Origin: Desulfurococcales archaeon
GTDB lineage: Archaea > Thermoproteota > Thermoprotei_A > Sulfolobales > NBVN01
NCBI GenBank assembly: GCA_015521325.1
Contig: WAOK01000007.1
Location: forward strand, 1-51,428
Direction of reading: 5' to 3'
DNA length: 51,428 nt
Part shown: one piece after another, positions 19,797 to 28,712 of the stretch
Layout of the letters: the number at the start of each line of letters is the position of its first letter
Numbering within the stretch: position 1 is the first letter of the stretch
Program-made: the position numbers and the translations under genes
The notes under the pieces: model-generated
The model's database searches: none
What the model was told of the DNA's origin: nothing
What the model saw: only the letters and a program-made list of their open reading frames with translations

Positions 19797-20603
19797 ATGG
19801 AGCCCACCCTTATCGAGATCGGCAAGAAGGACTTCATAAGAATAAACAAAAACGATACACTCTACAATCTTATAAGGGAACTCTTCCGCAGAGGGGAAGA
19901 CAGGGCGATCGTCTACCATGACGACAAGCCAGTCGGGATAGTAACGCTAACAGACATAGCCCTTAAGATTGCCACGACAAAATCTAAGAGAGTACCGACT
20001 ACGGCCCTTCATGTCTCAGCGGTCATGAGCTCTCCGCTAATAGCGCTCTCCCAGAATACCTCGGTAATTAAGGCGGCTAGAGTAATGATTGAGAAAGGAA
20101 TAAGTAGTGTACCAGCACTTGACGAAAAAGGAGATGTTTCGGCATTAGTCACCAAGTGGGAAATCGTTGAGTTGCTAAGGGAAGAAGACTCACTGGTGGT
20201 GAATGCTCCCACAAGCGTTGTTAGGGAAGTAAAAGAGACCGACTCAGTCCTCATGGTTCGGAGAATGATCATGGATGAGGGCATACAGCAGGTTCTTGTG
20301 CGAAATCTTGAAGGAAAACCAGCAGGAATAGTAACAAGCTATGAGATCGCTAAACTACTAGCCGAGCTTATAGACTACGCATCTGAGTACGGTCCTAAGG
20401 ATTATCTGAAAGAAGTGAAAGTAGGTGAGATAATGAGGCCTTATGTACCAACCAAACCTTTAAACTCCAAGATTTCGGATATCGCTGAGCTAGTGACAGA
20501 GAAAAAGGTGAAAGCTGTTTACCTTGTCGAGGAAGGCGAGATCAAAGCATCAACAACACTAAACGACCTTGTGAGGTACTTCGTGAGCAAGGCAGTGTTC
20601 TAG
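19797..20603 (+). CDS. CBS-domain protein 4 of 4 (four CBS domains)
   Basis: The 268-residue protein begins at ATG five bases after the previous stop. Four CBS domains can be traced: IRINKNDTLYNLIREL...VGIVTLTDI; SAVMSSPLIALSQNTSVIKAA...SALVTKWEI; VVREVKETDSVLMVRRM...AGIVTSYEI; and GEIMRPYVPTKPLNSKISDIA...KASTTLNDL. The last is the most degenerate and may not bind ligand. It closes the cassette; the next coding gene (reverse gyrase) starts 342 bases later. Confidence 0.85.
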   Translation: MEPTLIEIGKKDFIRINKNDTLYNLIRELFRRGEDRAIVYHDDKPVGIVTLTDIALKIATTKSKRVPTTALHVSAVMSSPLIALSQNTSVIKAARVMIEKGISSVPALDEKGDVSALVTKWEIVELLREEDSLVVNAPTSVVREVKETDSVLMVRRMIMDEGIQQVLVRNLEGKPAGIVTSYEIAKLLAELIDYASEYGPKDYLKEVKVGEIMRPYVPTKPLNSKISDIAELVTEKKVKAVYLVEEGEIKASTTLNDLVRYFVSKAVF

Positions 20604-20726
20604 AACTGTCGTGGCTTGGGTATGCTATCACTACATTTCTACAAAAATAAAATGATTCTCAACAAGATAGTCAGCAACAGCTCTTGACTACTCCATGAAA
20701 TCGTTGCTACGTAGGGCACTCACCAA

Positions 20727-20778
20727 TCAGCTGAGACAGGTTTCGTCATACGATCCCGTCATTTGCTGGGTTCATCAT
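20727..20778 (-). ncRNA. C/D box sRNA, D guide matching the 23S peptidyl-transferase region
   Basis: On minus: C box atgatga (perfect), 12-nt guide acccagcaaatg, degenerate D' acgg, 6-nt spacer, C' atgacga (one mismatch), 12-nt guide aacctgtctcag, D box ctga. Total is 52 nt, exactly like its divergent neighbour. The D guide is complementary over 11 nt to ugagacagguu, part of the conserved 23S sequence near E. coli 2596-2606 as I remember it. The fifth-nucleotide rule would place the methyl group near G2599. Unverified against the organism's rRNA. Confidence 0.6.
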
Positions 20779-20803
20779 CCGTTTTGTTGGAGGTGACGAA
20801 CCC

Positions 20804-20817
20804 TATATTAATTTAGT
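20804..20817. promoter_or_regulatory. Shared AT-rich element between divergent sRNAs
   Basis: The stretch ctatattaattta lies roughly 20-25 bases upstream of the plus-strand C box and about 30 bases upstream of the minus-strand C box. It can be read as a TATA element in either direction, so one AT-rich core may serve both sRNAs. Called by eye. Confidence 0.35.
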
Positions 20818-20833
20818 TGTGGAGTTTCGTTGT

Positions 20834-20885
20834 GTGATGATACGACGGTCTCCTGAGGGCTAATGATGAGTCTTCTCTTCACTGA
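20834..20885 (+). ncRNA. C/D box sRNA with perfect boxes
   Basis: Elements: C box gtgatga, 12-nt guide tacgacggtctc, D' ctga, 6-nt spacer gggcta, C' atgatga, 12-nt guide gtcttctcttca, D ctga. All four boxes match consensus and both guides have the archaeal 12-nt spacing. The D' guide is complementary over 10 nt (plus a wobble) to agaccgucgu, adjacent to the target of the divergent sRNA in 23S rRNA (about E. coli 2587-2596, from memory). That predicts methylation near 2590. Target of the D guide is unknown. Confidence 0.85.
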
Positions 20886-20945
20886 GTTCGGGAAGAGCAT
20901 AAATTTCTAATACTCTAGAATCCGCCTACTCAACGGCGGTAGCGA

Positions 20946-23900
20946 TTGGATGTTGACGCTGTCTCCTCGGTAGATGTTGAGGCCGAGAGATTCGTTAGTG
21001 AGGTTGCACGTGCTAGGTTCGTTGTTTATCTTAAGACATGCCCGGTGTGCGGTGGGACCATAAGCGATGAGAGGTTGAGGGCAGGTCTCCCGTGCTCGAA
21101 GTGCGTCCCCGATGATGTGCTAAGCAGGCTCAGAAAGGGGGGTGATCTCAGGAGAAACATATGCGACTATCTTGAGGAGCGTGGGCTACTCAAGAATACC
21201 TCCTACGGAGTCTACTGCAGAATGATAAAGGAGTCAGCAAAGATCGAGAGCTTCTTCACACAGGTCATGGGCAGCAGGCCCTGGGCCGTTCAGAGGTTAT
21301 GGATAAGGAGGGCGGCGAAGGGCCTCTCATTCGCTATGATAGCCCCCACAGGGGTTGGTAAAACGACATTCGGTGTGGTGCTCGCCCTCTACCTGGCTAA
21401 GGAGAAGGGCCTCAAGTCATATTTCATGGCACCAACTACAACGCTCGTAATGCAGATCAAGGAAAGGGTCGAGGAGCTAGCCCGGAGCATCTCAGGATGG
21501 GAGCCGAGGGTCATAGCCGTCCACTCAAAGCTCAAGGCATCAGCCAGAAAGGAGGCGCTGGAGGCTGTGAAGAAGGGTGATTTCGACATTCTCATCACGA
21601 CTTCAAACTTTCTGCTCAGGCTCGGAAAGAAGCATGAAGAGAGCGGCGACGAGGTGTTTGAGGGCCTCGTGCGTCTTGGAAGAAAAAAGAAGTGGGGGAT
21701 GATATTCGTCGACGACGTCGACGCTGTCATGAGATCCTCGAGGGTGATCGAGTTTATTCTAATTCTTGCTGGGTTCGCTAAGGAGGACATACAGGACGGC
21801 ATGGAAATAATAACGCTCAAGAGAAGGCTCGCGTTCAACCCGCGCCTACAGAAAGAGAGGAGGCTCCTGGAAAGACTAAGTAAGAAGCTACAGAAGAGGA
21901 GGGAGCAGATAAGCACGCTCGTCCTCCTCGCATCAGCCACTGGTAACCCTCGCGGGCCGAGGGTAAAGCTCTTCAGAGAATTACTGGGCTTCGAGATAGG
22001 GGCTAGGCCCGAGTTCATACGTAATGTGGACGACTACATCATCAGGGTGGGGGCCCCGTACCTTAGTAAGGAGAACCTCGAAGTATTAGTTAAGACTGTC
22101 ATGTTCCTGGGTGAGAGAGGCGGTCTAGTATATGTATCACAAGACCTTGGAATAGAGGCTGCGGAAGCGATAGCGTCATACCTTAAAGAGGCCGGGATCA
22201 AGGCCGAGGCCGTCCATAGCAAGAAAGATGCCGTCTCCATTATAGAGGCGTTCAGGAAGGGAGAAATTAACGTACTCGTCGGCGTGGCAACATACTACGG
22301 CGTGCTCGTGAGGGGGCTAGACATACCGGAGATCATTAGGTACGCTATTTTCGTTGGCGTGCCCAGACACAAAGTAAGGCTCGAGATAGGAGAGGAGACT
22401 GGCTCCAGGGACATCCTCCAGCTAATACCTCTCGTCAGGGACGCCATAAGGGACGAGGCGAAGAAGAGGGCACTCAACGCTGCGCTCAACATTGTGAGAA
22501 GAGAGATCAGGCGCAGAGGCGCTTACATACTCAACAGGCTCGATGAACTCCTGTCACAGATCAGGGGGCTGAGTGACGAGGAGATCCGCGAGCGCGCCTC
22601 CGCGATGAGCAGGCTTGAGAGGGTCTTCGCCGAGGCCTTCGTGATCGTGAGGGCATCCCTCCGGGACAAGTCCGTTATTGAGGCGATCGAGAGGAACCCG
22701 GAGGTCTCGGTTAGGGTCGAGGCTGGCGCACTCTACGTGCTAATCCCGGACGTTAGGACATATATTCAGGCGAGCGGAAGGACATCGAGGCTCTTCCTAG
22801 GCGGTATAAGCAAGGGTGTGGCGGTAATACTCGAGCATGACGAGCGCCTTGTGTATGGGCTAGAGCACAGGATAAGATGGCTAATAGATGAGTTCGTTCT
22901 CCGCGAATGGGATCCGGAGAAGGTCAGGGAGACCCTAAGGGAGGTTGACAGGCACAGGGAGCTCATAAGGAGGTTGAAGAGCGGGGAAAGGGTGAGCGCT
23001 GCAGAACTGCCGAGGGTGACAGACATAAAGACAGTGCTCTTTGTTGTCGAATCACCTAATAAGGCCAGAACCATAGCGAGGTTCTTCGGCCGTCCAAGCT
23101 CGAGAACATATGGGAAACTAAGGGTCTACGAGGTGTCGATAGGTTCTCTCACTCTCCTAATAACGGCCAGCGGCGGCCACATATACGACTTGATAGTCGA
23201 TTTCCAGAAGATGGCTAGGCACGAGAAGGTAGCGCCTCACATAAGGCACTACTATGGGATCGCGGGGAGGGAGAAGCTTGTTGCTGGAAGTAACAAACCG
23301 CCGTTTGTACCTGTCTACTCACCTAGGAGGAGAATCATAAGGGGCGACGAGAGCAGGTCGGCCACAATATTCATAGCGGAGCCGGAGTACAGTGACGCGT
23401 GGGAGAGGTACGCTACAGAGGGCGAGATAGAGTCTGCAACAGAGGTCATAGAGGCCCTCCGGGATGTCGCAATGGAGGTTGACGAGGTACTCATAGGGAC
23501 AGACCCCGACACCGAGGGCGAGAAGATAGCGTTCGATGTGTGGAACATCGTCAGGCCGATGCTACCAAGCGACAGCGCCCTCAAGCGCGTCGAGTTCCAT
23601 GAGGTGACGAGGAAGGCTGTGCTGAGAGCCATCGAGAACCCGAGGAACATCGACGAAAACCTCGTCATGGCCCAGCTAATTAGGAGGATAGAGGACAGGT
23701 GGATAGGGTTCCCGCTCTCGAAGGACCTGCAGGAGAACTTCTGGCCAGTGTTCTGCGAAAACGTATACAACTACATGAAAGGGAACAAGATGAGGCCTGA
23801 TGACCTCCGCACCAGGTATGATGTGGGCAAGTACGTCCTACTAGATGTGAAGAAACTGAGGAGGCTCCTTGGGGCAGACCGCGATAAAAGAATAATCGTG

Positions 23901-25391
23901 AAGCTCAGGCAGCCGCTACCGTCCGTGGTCCTGAGGGAGTGTATTATCAAGAGGGTCAAGGGGGAGAAGATAGGGCCCTACAGAAACCTGAGCGCTGGCA
24001 GGGTGCAGACCCCTGTCCTCGGCTGGATAATTGATGGGCTGAGGATGCACCTATCCGAGTGGGGCCCGAGGATGAGGCTCACACTCAGGCCAGACCTAAT
24101 AGTTGGTGTCGGGGAGGGCAGGGTGCTGGCGCCTTCCTTAAGGATTGAGCGCGAGTTCACTGAGGAAGATGCGGAACTCCTTAAGAGAATAGGTGTGAAG
24201 CCGCTCGGCATAGACGAAAAGATAACGAGGAGGGTTTACGTCCCGATGTCGGCCCTGTATGGTTCGCCACAGTGGTGGATGCTCACACCAAGGAGCAAGA
24301 GCGGCATAGAGCACGCGGAGCTAACGATCTCAGCTGAGTTACTCGGTGAGCTAGTCGACATAAACCCGCCGCCACCGTATACGACCGATACAGCGATCAG
24401 TGACATATCACAGAAGCTGAGGATGAGTTCAGAGGAGATAATGAGGATACTCCAGGACCTGTTCGAGCTGGGCTTCATAACCTACCACAGAACCGATTCG
24501 ACGAGGGTCTCAGATGCCGGAATAGCAGTGGCCAGGGAGTACATCACTGAGAAGCTAGGTGACAAGTACTTCAGGCCTAGGAGGTGGGGTGAGGGAGGCG
24601 CCCATGAGTGTATAAGGCCGACTAGGCCAATAGATGAGCAGACACTGAGAGACCTTATCAATGAGGGAGTTATCGAACCTGTTAGGAGGTTAGAGTCGAG
24701 GCACTTCGCTGTCTATGATATGATATTCAGGAGATTTATGGCGAGCCAGGCAGCCCCTGCTAAGGTAGCTAAGGCAAGGCTTAGGGCAGACATCAAGCTC
24801 GTAGGCTATGTGGGGGGCGTGCGCCGTGAGGTCAGCATAAGCGTCGCAGATGCTGGTGAGGCTTATGTGCTCGGTGTTGGGGATACCTTCGATGGTTATC
24901 TCAGGTTCTATGTTAATGTGCCACTGGTTGATGTCAGTGTTCTCGAGAAACTCAAGGGTGTTGTCTGTAGGCCACCACCGCCAAGGGAGAGGGGGAAGAA
25001 GAGGGTTGTTCTGCCCTGTGAGATCAGGTTCGTATGGATAGGGAGGGAAGGCACCCTACTTAGCGAGGCAGACGCCGTTAGGATGATGAAGGAGCGCAGG
25101 ATAGGTAGGCCGAGCACCTATGCCAAGATAATGGACACTATAAAGAAGAGGAGGTACGTTGAGCACAACAGGGTGCTTGTGCCGACCATACTCGGCATGG
25201 AGGTCTACAGGCACCTTCTCAAGAAGTACAGAGAGTTCGTTACGGAAGAGAAGACCCGGGAACTTGAGGAGCGCATGAGGACTGTGGAGGAGGTTGGCGA
25301 GGACGGGTTTACACTCTACGTCAAGTTACTTAAGGATATCTTTGGTGAGATGAGGGAGATCGAAAAAAGGATGGCAACCGCAAAGAGCTAA
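20946..25391 (+). CDS. rgy: Reverse gyrase
   Basis: The 1481-residue protein fuses an SF2 helicase and a type IA topoisomerase. N-terminal zinc finger CPVCGG...CSKC (about 33-55); Walker A APTGVGKTTFG with K139; Walker-B-like FVDDVDAV; topoisomerase toprim VVESPNKA and DPDTEGEK; catalytic tyrosine Y1180 in GFITYHRTDS. It introduces positive supercoils and is the hallmark of hyperthermophiles. Start at TTG 20946 is the longest option; a start a few codons later cannot be excluded. Length is at the upper end for the family. I see no second zinc finger in the topoisomerase half. Confidence 0.97.
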   Translation: MDVDAVSSVDVEAERFVSEVARARFVVYLKTCPVCGGTISDERLRAGLPCSKCVPDDVLSRLRKGGDLRRNICDYLEERGLLKNTSYGVYCRMIKESAKIESFFTQVMGSRPWAVQRLWIRRAAKGLSFAMIAPTGVGKTTFGVVLALYLAKEKGLKSYFMAPTTTLVMQIKERVEELARSISGWEPRVIAVHSKLKASARKEALEAVKKGDFDILITTSNFLLRLGKKHEESGDEVFEGLVRLGRKKKWGMIFVDDVDAVMRSSRVIEFILILAGFAKEDIQDGMEIITLKRRLAFNPRLQKERRLLERLSKKLQKRREQISTLVLLASATGNPRGPRVKLFRELLGFEIGARPEFIRNVDDYIIRVGAPYLSKENLEVLVKTVMFLGERGGLVYVSQDLGIEAAEAIASYLKEAGIKAEAVHSKKDAVSIIEAFRKGEINVLVGVATYYGVLVRGLDIPEIIRYAIFVGVPRHKVRLEIGEETGSRDILQLIPLVRDAIRDEAKKRALNAALNIVRREIRRRGAYILNRLDELLSQIRGLSDEEIRERASAMSRLERVFAEAFVIVRASLRDKSVIEAIERNPEVSVRVEAGALYVLIPDVRTYIQASGRTSRLFLGGISKGVAVILEHDERLVYGLEHRIRWLIDEFVLREWDPEKVRETLREVDRHRELIRRLKSGERVSAAELPRVTDIKTVLFVVESPNKARTIARFFGRPSSRTYGKLRVYEVSIGSLTLLITASGGHIYDLIVDFQKMARHEKVAPHIRHYYGIAGREKLVAGSNKPPFVPVYSPRRRIIRGDESRSATIFIAEPEYSDAWERYATEGEIESATEVIEALRDVAMEVDEVLIGTDPDTEGEKIAFDVWNIVRPMLPSDSALKRVEFHEVTRKAVLRAIENPRNIDENLVMAQLIRRIEDRWIGFPLSKDLQENFWPVFCENVYNYMKGNKMRPDDLRTRYDVGKYVLLDVKKLRRLLGADRDKRIIVKLRQPLPSVVLRECIIKRVKGEKIGPYRNLSAGRVQTPVLGWIIDGLRMHLSEWGPRMRLTLRPDLIVGVGEGRVLAPSLRIEREFTEEDAELLKRIGVKPLGIDEKITRRVYVPMSALYGSPQWWMLTPRSKSGIEHAELTISAELLGELVDINPPPPYTTDTAISDISQKLRMSSEEIMRILQDLFELGFITYHRTDSTRVSDAGIAVAREYITEKLGDKYFRPRRWGEGGAHECIRPTRPIDEQTLRDLINEGVIEPVRRLESRHFAVYDMIFRRFMASQAAPAKVAKARLRADIKLVGYVGGVRREVSISVADAGEAYVLGVGDTFDGYLRFYVNVPLVDVSVLEKLKGVVCRPPPPRERGKKRVVLPCEIRFVWIGREGTLLSEADAVRMMKERRIGRPSTYAKIMDTIKKRRYVEHNRVLVPTILGMEVYRHLLKKYREFVTEEKTRELEERMRTVEEVGEDGFTLYVKLLKDIFGEMREIEKRMATAKS

Positions 25392-25421
25392 CCGTTTTAT
25401 CCCATTACTCATTAAACTCTC

Positions 25422-26240
25422 TTGGTGCACTTATTGAGTCAAGGATCGCTGCTCGTGCTTCGCCAAGAACTGAGGCAGAAAGCAAGGGACTTTGCCATTG
25501 ACCTCATGACGACGCTGAGGGAGGCACCGACTAATAAAACAGTCGTTACACTGGCACCTCCTCATCCAGTGTATCAGTACATTAAAGGGAAAAGAAAAGC
25601 GTTCAGCGCAAGAGCAGCGTATAGCTTACTAATTGCTAAGCTGGGGTCATTTGTTGACGAATTCGGGATACCGATCATTATTGGACCAGTTATGGTAAGA
25701 AGCGGCAACAAGAACTATTTGGACGTCGTCGGTATATTACCGCATGCCGCACCAATAACGCTCGCGCGGAAGGTTATTGAAATAGAGGACAAAATAAGCG
25801 GGTCCTTTAGTATTGGTAAGTTCAAGGTTGATGGTGCAGAGATATGCGCTGCGGTAGGGGATGACATGAGTTACCCTGAAATAAGTAGGGCCTGTGCACT
25901 TCTCGGCGCCGATGTCATAATGTTTTTTGTCCCGCCTCTCATAACTCCGTACTCGCCCAAAGAGACCGAGAGGCTTGCTTCAGTCAGGTCTCACGAGAAC
26001 GGCGTGCCTGTGATTGTCATAGGCGGTTACGCTGATGAGTTCATAGCTCAGCCAACCATAATCACGAGTAGTGAGGGTGAGGTTCTAGAGAGCAGGATGG
26101 ACACTTCGAGGTTCATGCTCGAGGTAACGATTAAGAGATTGGGTAGAAGCGGTAACGAACGTTTAGCTAGGAGATACATTAGCATGCTGAAGAAATCCAA
26201 GGAGTTGATAAGGATTAAAAAGAAGAAGATCGGTCCATAA
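25422..26240 (+). CDS. Nitrilase/C-N hydrolase-fold-like protein, probably catalytically altered
   Basis: The 272-residue protein has a nitrilase-like rhythm: a middle strand IPIIIGPVMVRSGNKNYLDVVGILP, then FSIGKFKVDGAEICAAVGDDMSYPEISRACALLGADVIMFFVPP, which parallels the family's FGKIGVLICYDLRFPE...GADII. A cysteine is present in AEICAAVGDD, but the expected N-terminal catalytic Glu (in a PE motif) is replaced by APPHPVYQYIKG. It may be a non-enzymatic or diverged member. The C-terminus is lysine-rich (KKSKELIRIKKKKIG). It begins 30 bases after reverse gyrase and converges on the por cluster. Confidence 0.45.
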   Translation: MVHLLSQGSLLVLRQELRQKARDFAIDLMTTLREAPTNKTVVTLAPPHPVYQYIKGKRKAFSARAAYSLLIAKLGSFVDEFGIPIIIGPVMVRSGNKNYLDVVGILPHAAPITLARKVIEIEDKISGSFSIGKFKVDGAEICAAVGDDMSYPEISRACALLGADVIMFFVPPLITPYSPKETERLASVRSHENGVPVIVIGGYADEFIAQPTIITSSEGEVLESRMDTSRFMLEVTIKRLGRSGNERLARRYISMLKKSKELIRIKKKKIGP

Positions 26241-26242
26241 TC

Positions 26243-27196
26243 TCACTCAACAACCGGCCCAATGACTGTCTTACCAACGAGCTTGTTGATCCGCTCCACT
26301 TCCTCGTCAACCATACGCTGTATCTCAGCAATCTCCTCCTCAGTGAGATGGCGGAATCTCCCTTGAAGCCTCAGGTACTCCTTAACGGGCTTCCTCTTTG
26401 GAACTGGCGTAGTCACCCTGAACTCACCGTTCTCCACTTCATAGTTGATCCACACACCGGTCTGCACAGCCAGCCTCGATACGGTCACTGTGAGAGCAGG
26501 GTCTATTCTCCAGCCGGGAGTGCATGGTGAGAATGCGTGTATAAAGGTCGGTCCCTCGATCTCGACGGCTTTTCTCACCTTCATGTAGAGATCCGTTATG
26601 TATGCCGGGTTGACGGTGGCCGCGTAGGGCACTCTGTGCGCCAGCACAATACCCATTATGTCTTTCTTTGGTCTCCACTCACCGCGCCACACCTTGCCGA
26701 CTGGGGTCGTGGTGGTCCATGCCTTATATGGTGTGGCGCCGCTGCGCTGTATTCCTGTGTTCATGTATGCCTCATTATCGTACACTATGTAGAGCACGTT
26801 ATGCCTTCTTTCCAGCATACCAGAGAGGGCCTGCAGGCCTATGTCGAAGGTCCCGCCATCACCACCTATCGCGACGACCTTAACCTTCTTGTCCTTCGGT
26901 ATGACCCCCTTCCTCTTCATGGCTTTTATTGCCGCCTCAACACCCGACGCGCCTGCGGCAGCGTTCTCGAACGCTATATGTAGCCATGGGTGCTTCCAAG
27001 CTGTTTGTGGGTAGACAGTCGTGGTGACCTCGACACAGCCAGTGGCCTCAACTATTATGGCGTCCTTCCCCAGGGCCTTCGTTATGTGCCTCATCAGTAT
27101 GGCGGCCCCGCATCCCTGGCACATCCTGTGGCCGGGAGCGAAGAGTTCCTCTCTCGGTATGTCCCAAATAGTTGGGATCTTGGGCTTCGTGCTCAT
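26243..27196 (-). CDS. porB: Pyruvate:ferredoxin oxidoreductase, beta subunit
   Basis: The 317-residue protein carries the PorB signatures: MCQGCGAAI and other iron-sulfur cysteines, VEATGCVEVTTTVYPQTAW, and the thiamine-diphosphate motif GGDGGTFDIGLQALSGM ending at DNEAYMNTG. The C-terminal part includes FIHAFSPCTPGWRID. It binds TPP and one 4Fe-4S cluster and decarboxylates pyruvate to acetyl-CoA with ferredoxin as acceptor. Its start overlaps porA by 4 bases. The separate delta and gamma subunits upstream point to a four-subunit enzyme; the exact 2-oxoacid is inferred. Confidence 0.92.
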   Translation of the reverse strand: MSTKPKIPTIWDIPREELFAPGHRMCQGCGAAILMRHITKALGKDAIIVEATGCVEVTTTVYPQTAWKHPWLHIAFENAAAGASGVEAAIKAMKRKGVIPKDKKVKVVAIGGDGGTFDIGLQALSGMLERRHNVLYIVYDNEAYMNTGIQRSGATPYKAWTTTTPVGKVWRGEWRPKKDIMGIVLAHRVPYAATVNPAYITDLYMKVRKAVEIEGPTFIHAFSPCTPGWRIDPALTVTVSRLAVQTGVWINYEVENGEFRVTTPVPKRKPVKEYLRLQGRFRHLTEEEIAEIQRMVDEEVERINKLVGKTVIGPVVE

Positions 27197-28395
27197 TCTC
27201 TCACCCCTATGAAGTAAGGCTCCTTAGGAACATCCTTCCTGGTCTTCCCGTCCAGAGCCAGGGTGGCGTCAACCATTGCTTTGATGTCACGGAACGTCAC
27301 TGGCCGACCTCCTAGCCCAGCGACGAAGTTCACTATCGGTGTATCAACTCCTCTGGTGTACGCCGCTGATAGTATGTCCCCGTAGAGCGGCCCGCCGTAT
27401 GACGAACCGAAAGCTAGTGCCCTATCTATCACGCCAACAGCCTTTAGATTGCTTATGACTTCCATTATTTCCTCAGCAGGGAACGGCCTGAATAGCTTGA
27501 CCCTTATTAGACCCAGCTTTATGCCCCTCTTTCTCGCCTCCTTCACTATGTACGCCTTCACGTTGCCCGCGACGCTGCCCATCGCGACGAGGGCGTACTC
27601 GGCGTCGTCCATCATGAAGTACTCAACGGGCTCGTAGCGCCTCCCGAAAACCTTCTCGAACTCCTTGGTCGCTTCGTCAAAGACCTCCCTTGCCTTCTTC
27701 ATCGCCTCATGCTGCTGCCTCTTGAACTCGTAGTACCACTCAGGCGTGCCAAGCGGGCCCATGGTCACCGGGTTGTCGGGGTCGAGCACACTCCACGTCA
27801 CCTTCTTGGGTATGAACTTCAGCGCCTCCTCTCTCTCAATAGGCTCGACAGGCTCGATTGTATGGCTCATGAAGTACCCGTCTATGGCCGTGATTACTGG
27901 TAGGAGGACATCCGGGTGCTCGGCGATCTTGTAAGCCAATATGATGTCGTCATGGGCCTCCTGGTTGGTGTGAGCCATCATCATGACCCACCCGGTGTCG
28001 GATGCCGCCATGAAGTCGCTGTGGTCGTTCCAGATGTTAATGGGTGCAGATAGGGCCCTCGTCGCCATAGCCATGACTATCGGGAGCCTCATCGAGGATG
28101 CGATGAACATTATCTCATACATGAGGGCGATACCCTGCGAAGAGGAAGCCGTGAACACCCTTGCACCAGCCGCAGAAGCGCCAACAGCGGCCGAGAGCGC
28201 CGAGTGCTCGGACTCGACGTGAATTACCTCGGCATCCAGCTCGCCGTTAGCAACGAACTCGGTGAGCTTCTCGACGATCGTGGTCTGCGGGGTTATTGGG
28301 TACGCAGAGATCACGTCAACATCAGCGGCCTTAACAGCGTACGCTATGGCGGTGTTGCCTGAAAGGGGTAGCTTCTTCTTACCCGCCACCCTCAC
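27193..28395 (-). CDS. porA: Pyruvate:ferredoxin oxidoreductase, alpha subunit
   Basis: The 400-residue protein matches PorA: SGNTAIAYAVKAADVDVISAYPITPQTTIVEKL, the conserved YPITPQT motif, then VESEHSALSAAVGASAAGARVFTASSSQG and an AMATRALSAPINIWNDHSD segment. It contributes the pyrimidine-binding half of the TPP site. It overlaps porB and porD by 4 bases at each end, a tightly coupled operon. Length is normal. Confidence 0.93.
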   Translation of the reverse strand: MRVAGKKKLPLSGNTAIAYAVKAADVDVISAYPITPQTTIVEKLTEFVANGELDAEVIHVESEHSALSAAVGASAAGARVFTASSSQGIALMYEIMFIASSMRLPIVMAMATRALSAPINIWNDHSDFMAASDTGWVMMMAHTNQEAHDDIILAYKIAEHPDVLLPVITAIDGYFMSHTIEPVEPIEREEALKFIPKKVTWSVLDPDNPVTMGPLGTPEWYYEFKRQQHEAMKKAREVFDEATKEFEKVFGRRYEPVEYFMMDDAEYALVAMGSVAGNVKAYIVKEARKRGIKLGLIRVKLFRPFPAEEIMEVISNLKAVGVIDRALAFGSSYGGPLYGDILSAAYTRGVDTPIVNFVAGLGGRPVTFRDIKAMVDATLALDGKTRKDVPKEPYFIGVRE

Positions 28396-28712
28396 CTCAC
28401 CTCCTCAACCATCTTTATTGCCTTAGCGGGGCACTCTTGGGCGCAGATCCCGCATCCCTTGCAGTAATCGTAGTTTATTTCGTAGGTTCTTGTGTACTTC
28501 CTGCCCGTCTTGGTGGTGTACGGCTTGTCGAGCTCGATTATGGTGCCCTCCGGGCAGTATAGCCAGCAGAGCCTACACCTAATGCACCTCTCCTGATCGA
28601 TGACTGGCCGCAGGGTTCTCCAGTCATGCGTCTTATACTCAACAGTTGACCCCGGCCTCGTTATGACGGCGCCGGGGGGCAGGGATTTCCAACCAGGTAA
28701 TTGAGCGGTCAT
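28392..28712 (-). CDS. porD: Pyruvate:ferredoxin oxidoreductase, delta (ferredoxin-like) subunit
   Basis: The 106-residue protein has two 4Fe-4S ferredoxin motifs, CIRCRLCWLYCPEG and CKGCGICAQECPAKA, after a 45-residue N-terminal part (LPPGAVITRPGSTVEYKTHDWRT). This is PorD, the electron relay to external ferredoxin. Start ATG at 28712 directly abuts the porG stop. Confidence 0.93.
   Translation of the reverse strand: MTAQLPGWKSLPPGAVITRPGSTVEYKTHDWRTLRPVIDQERCIRCRLCWLYCPEGTIIELDKPYTTKTGRKYTRTYEINYDYCKGCGICAQECPAKAIKMVEEVR

Larger units (their letters stand above)
20604..20945. other. 342-base gene-free region between CBS cassette and reverse gyrase
   Basis: No protein gene is visible here. 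It holds two divergent candidate C/D box sRNAs (20727-20778 minus and 20834-20885 plus) separated by 55 bases that contain an AT-rich element, plus about 120 bases after the CBS genes and 60 bases before reverse gyrase with no clear feature. The reverse-gyrase promoter must lie near its 3' end, where aagagcataaatttctaat is TATA-like. Confidence 0.7.
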
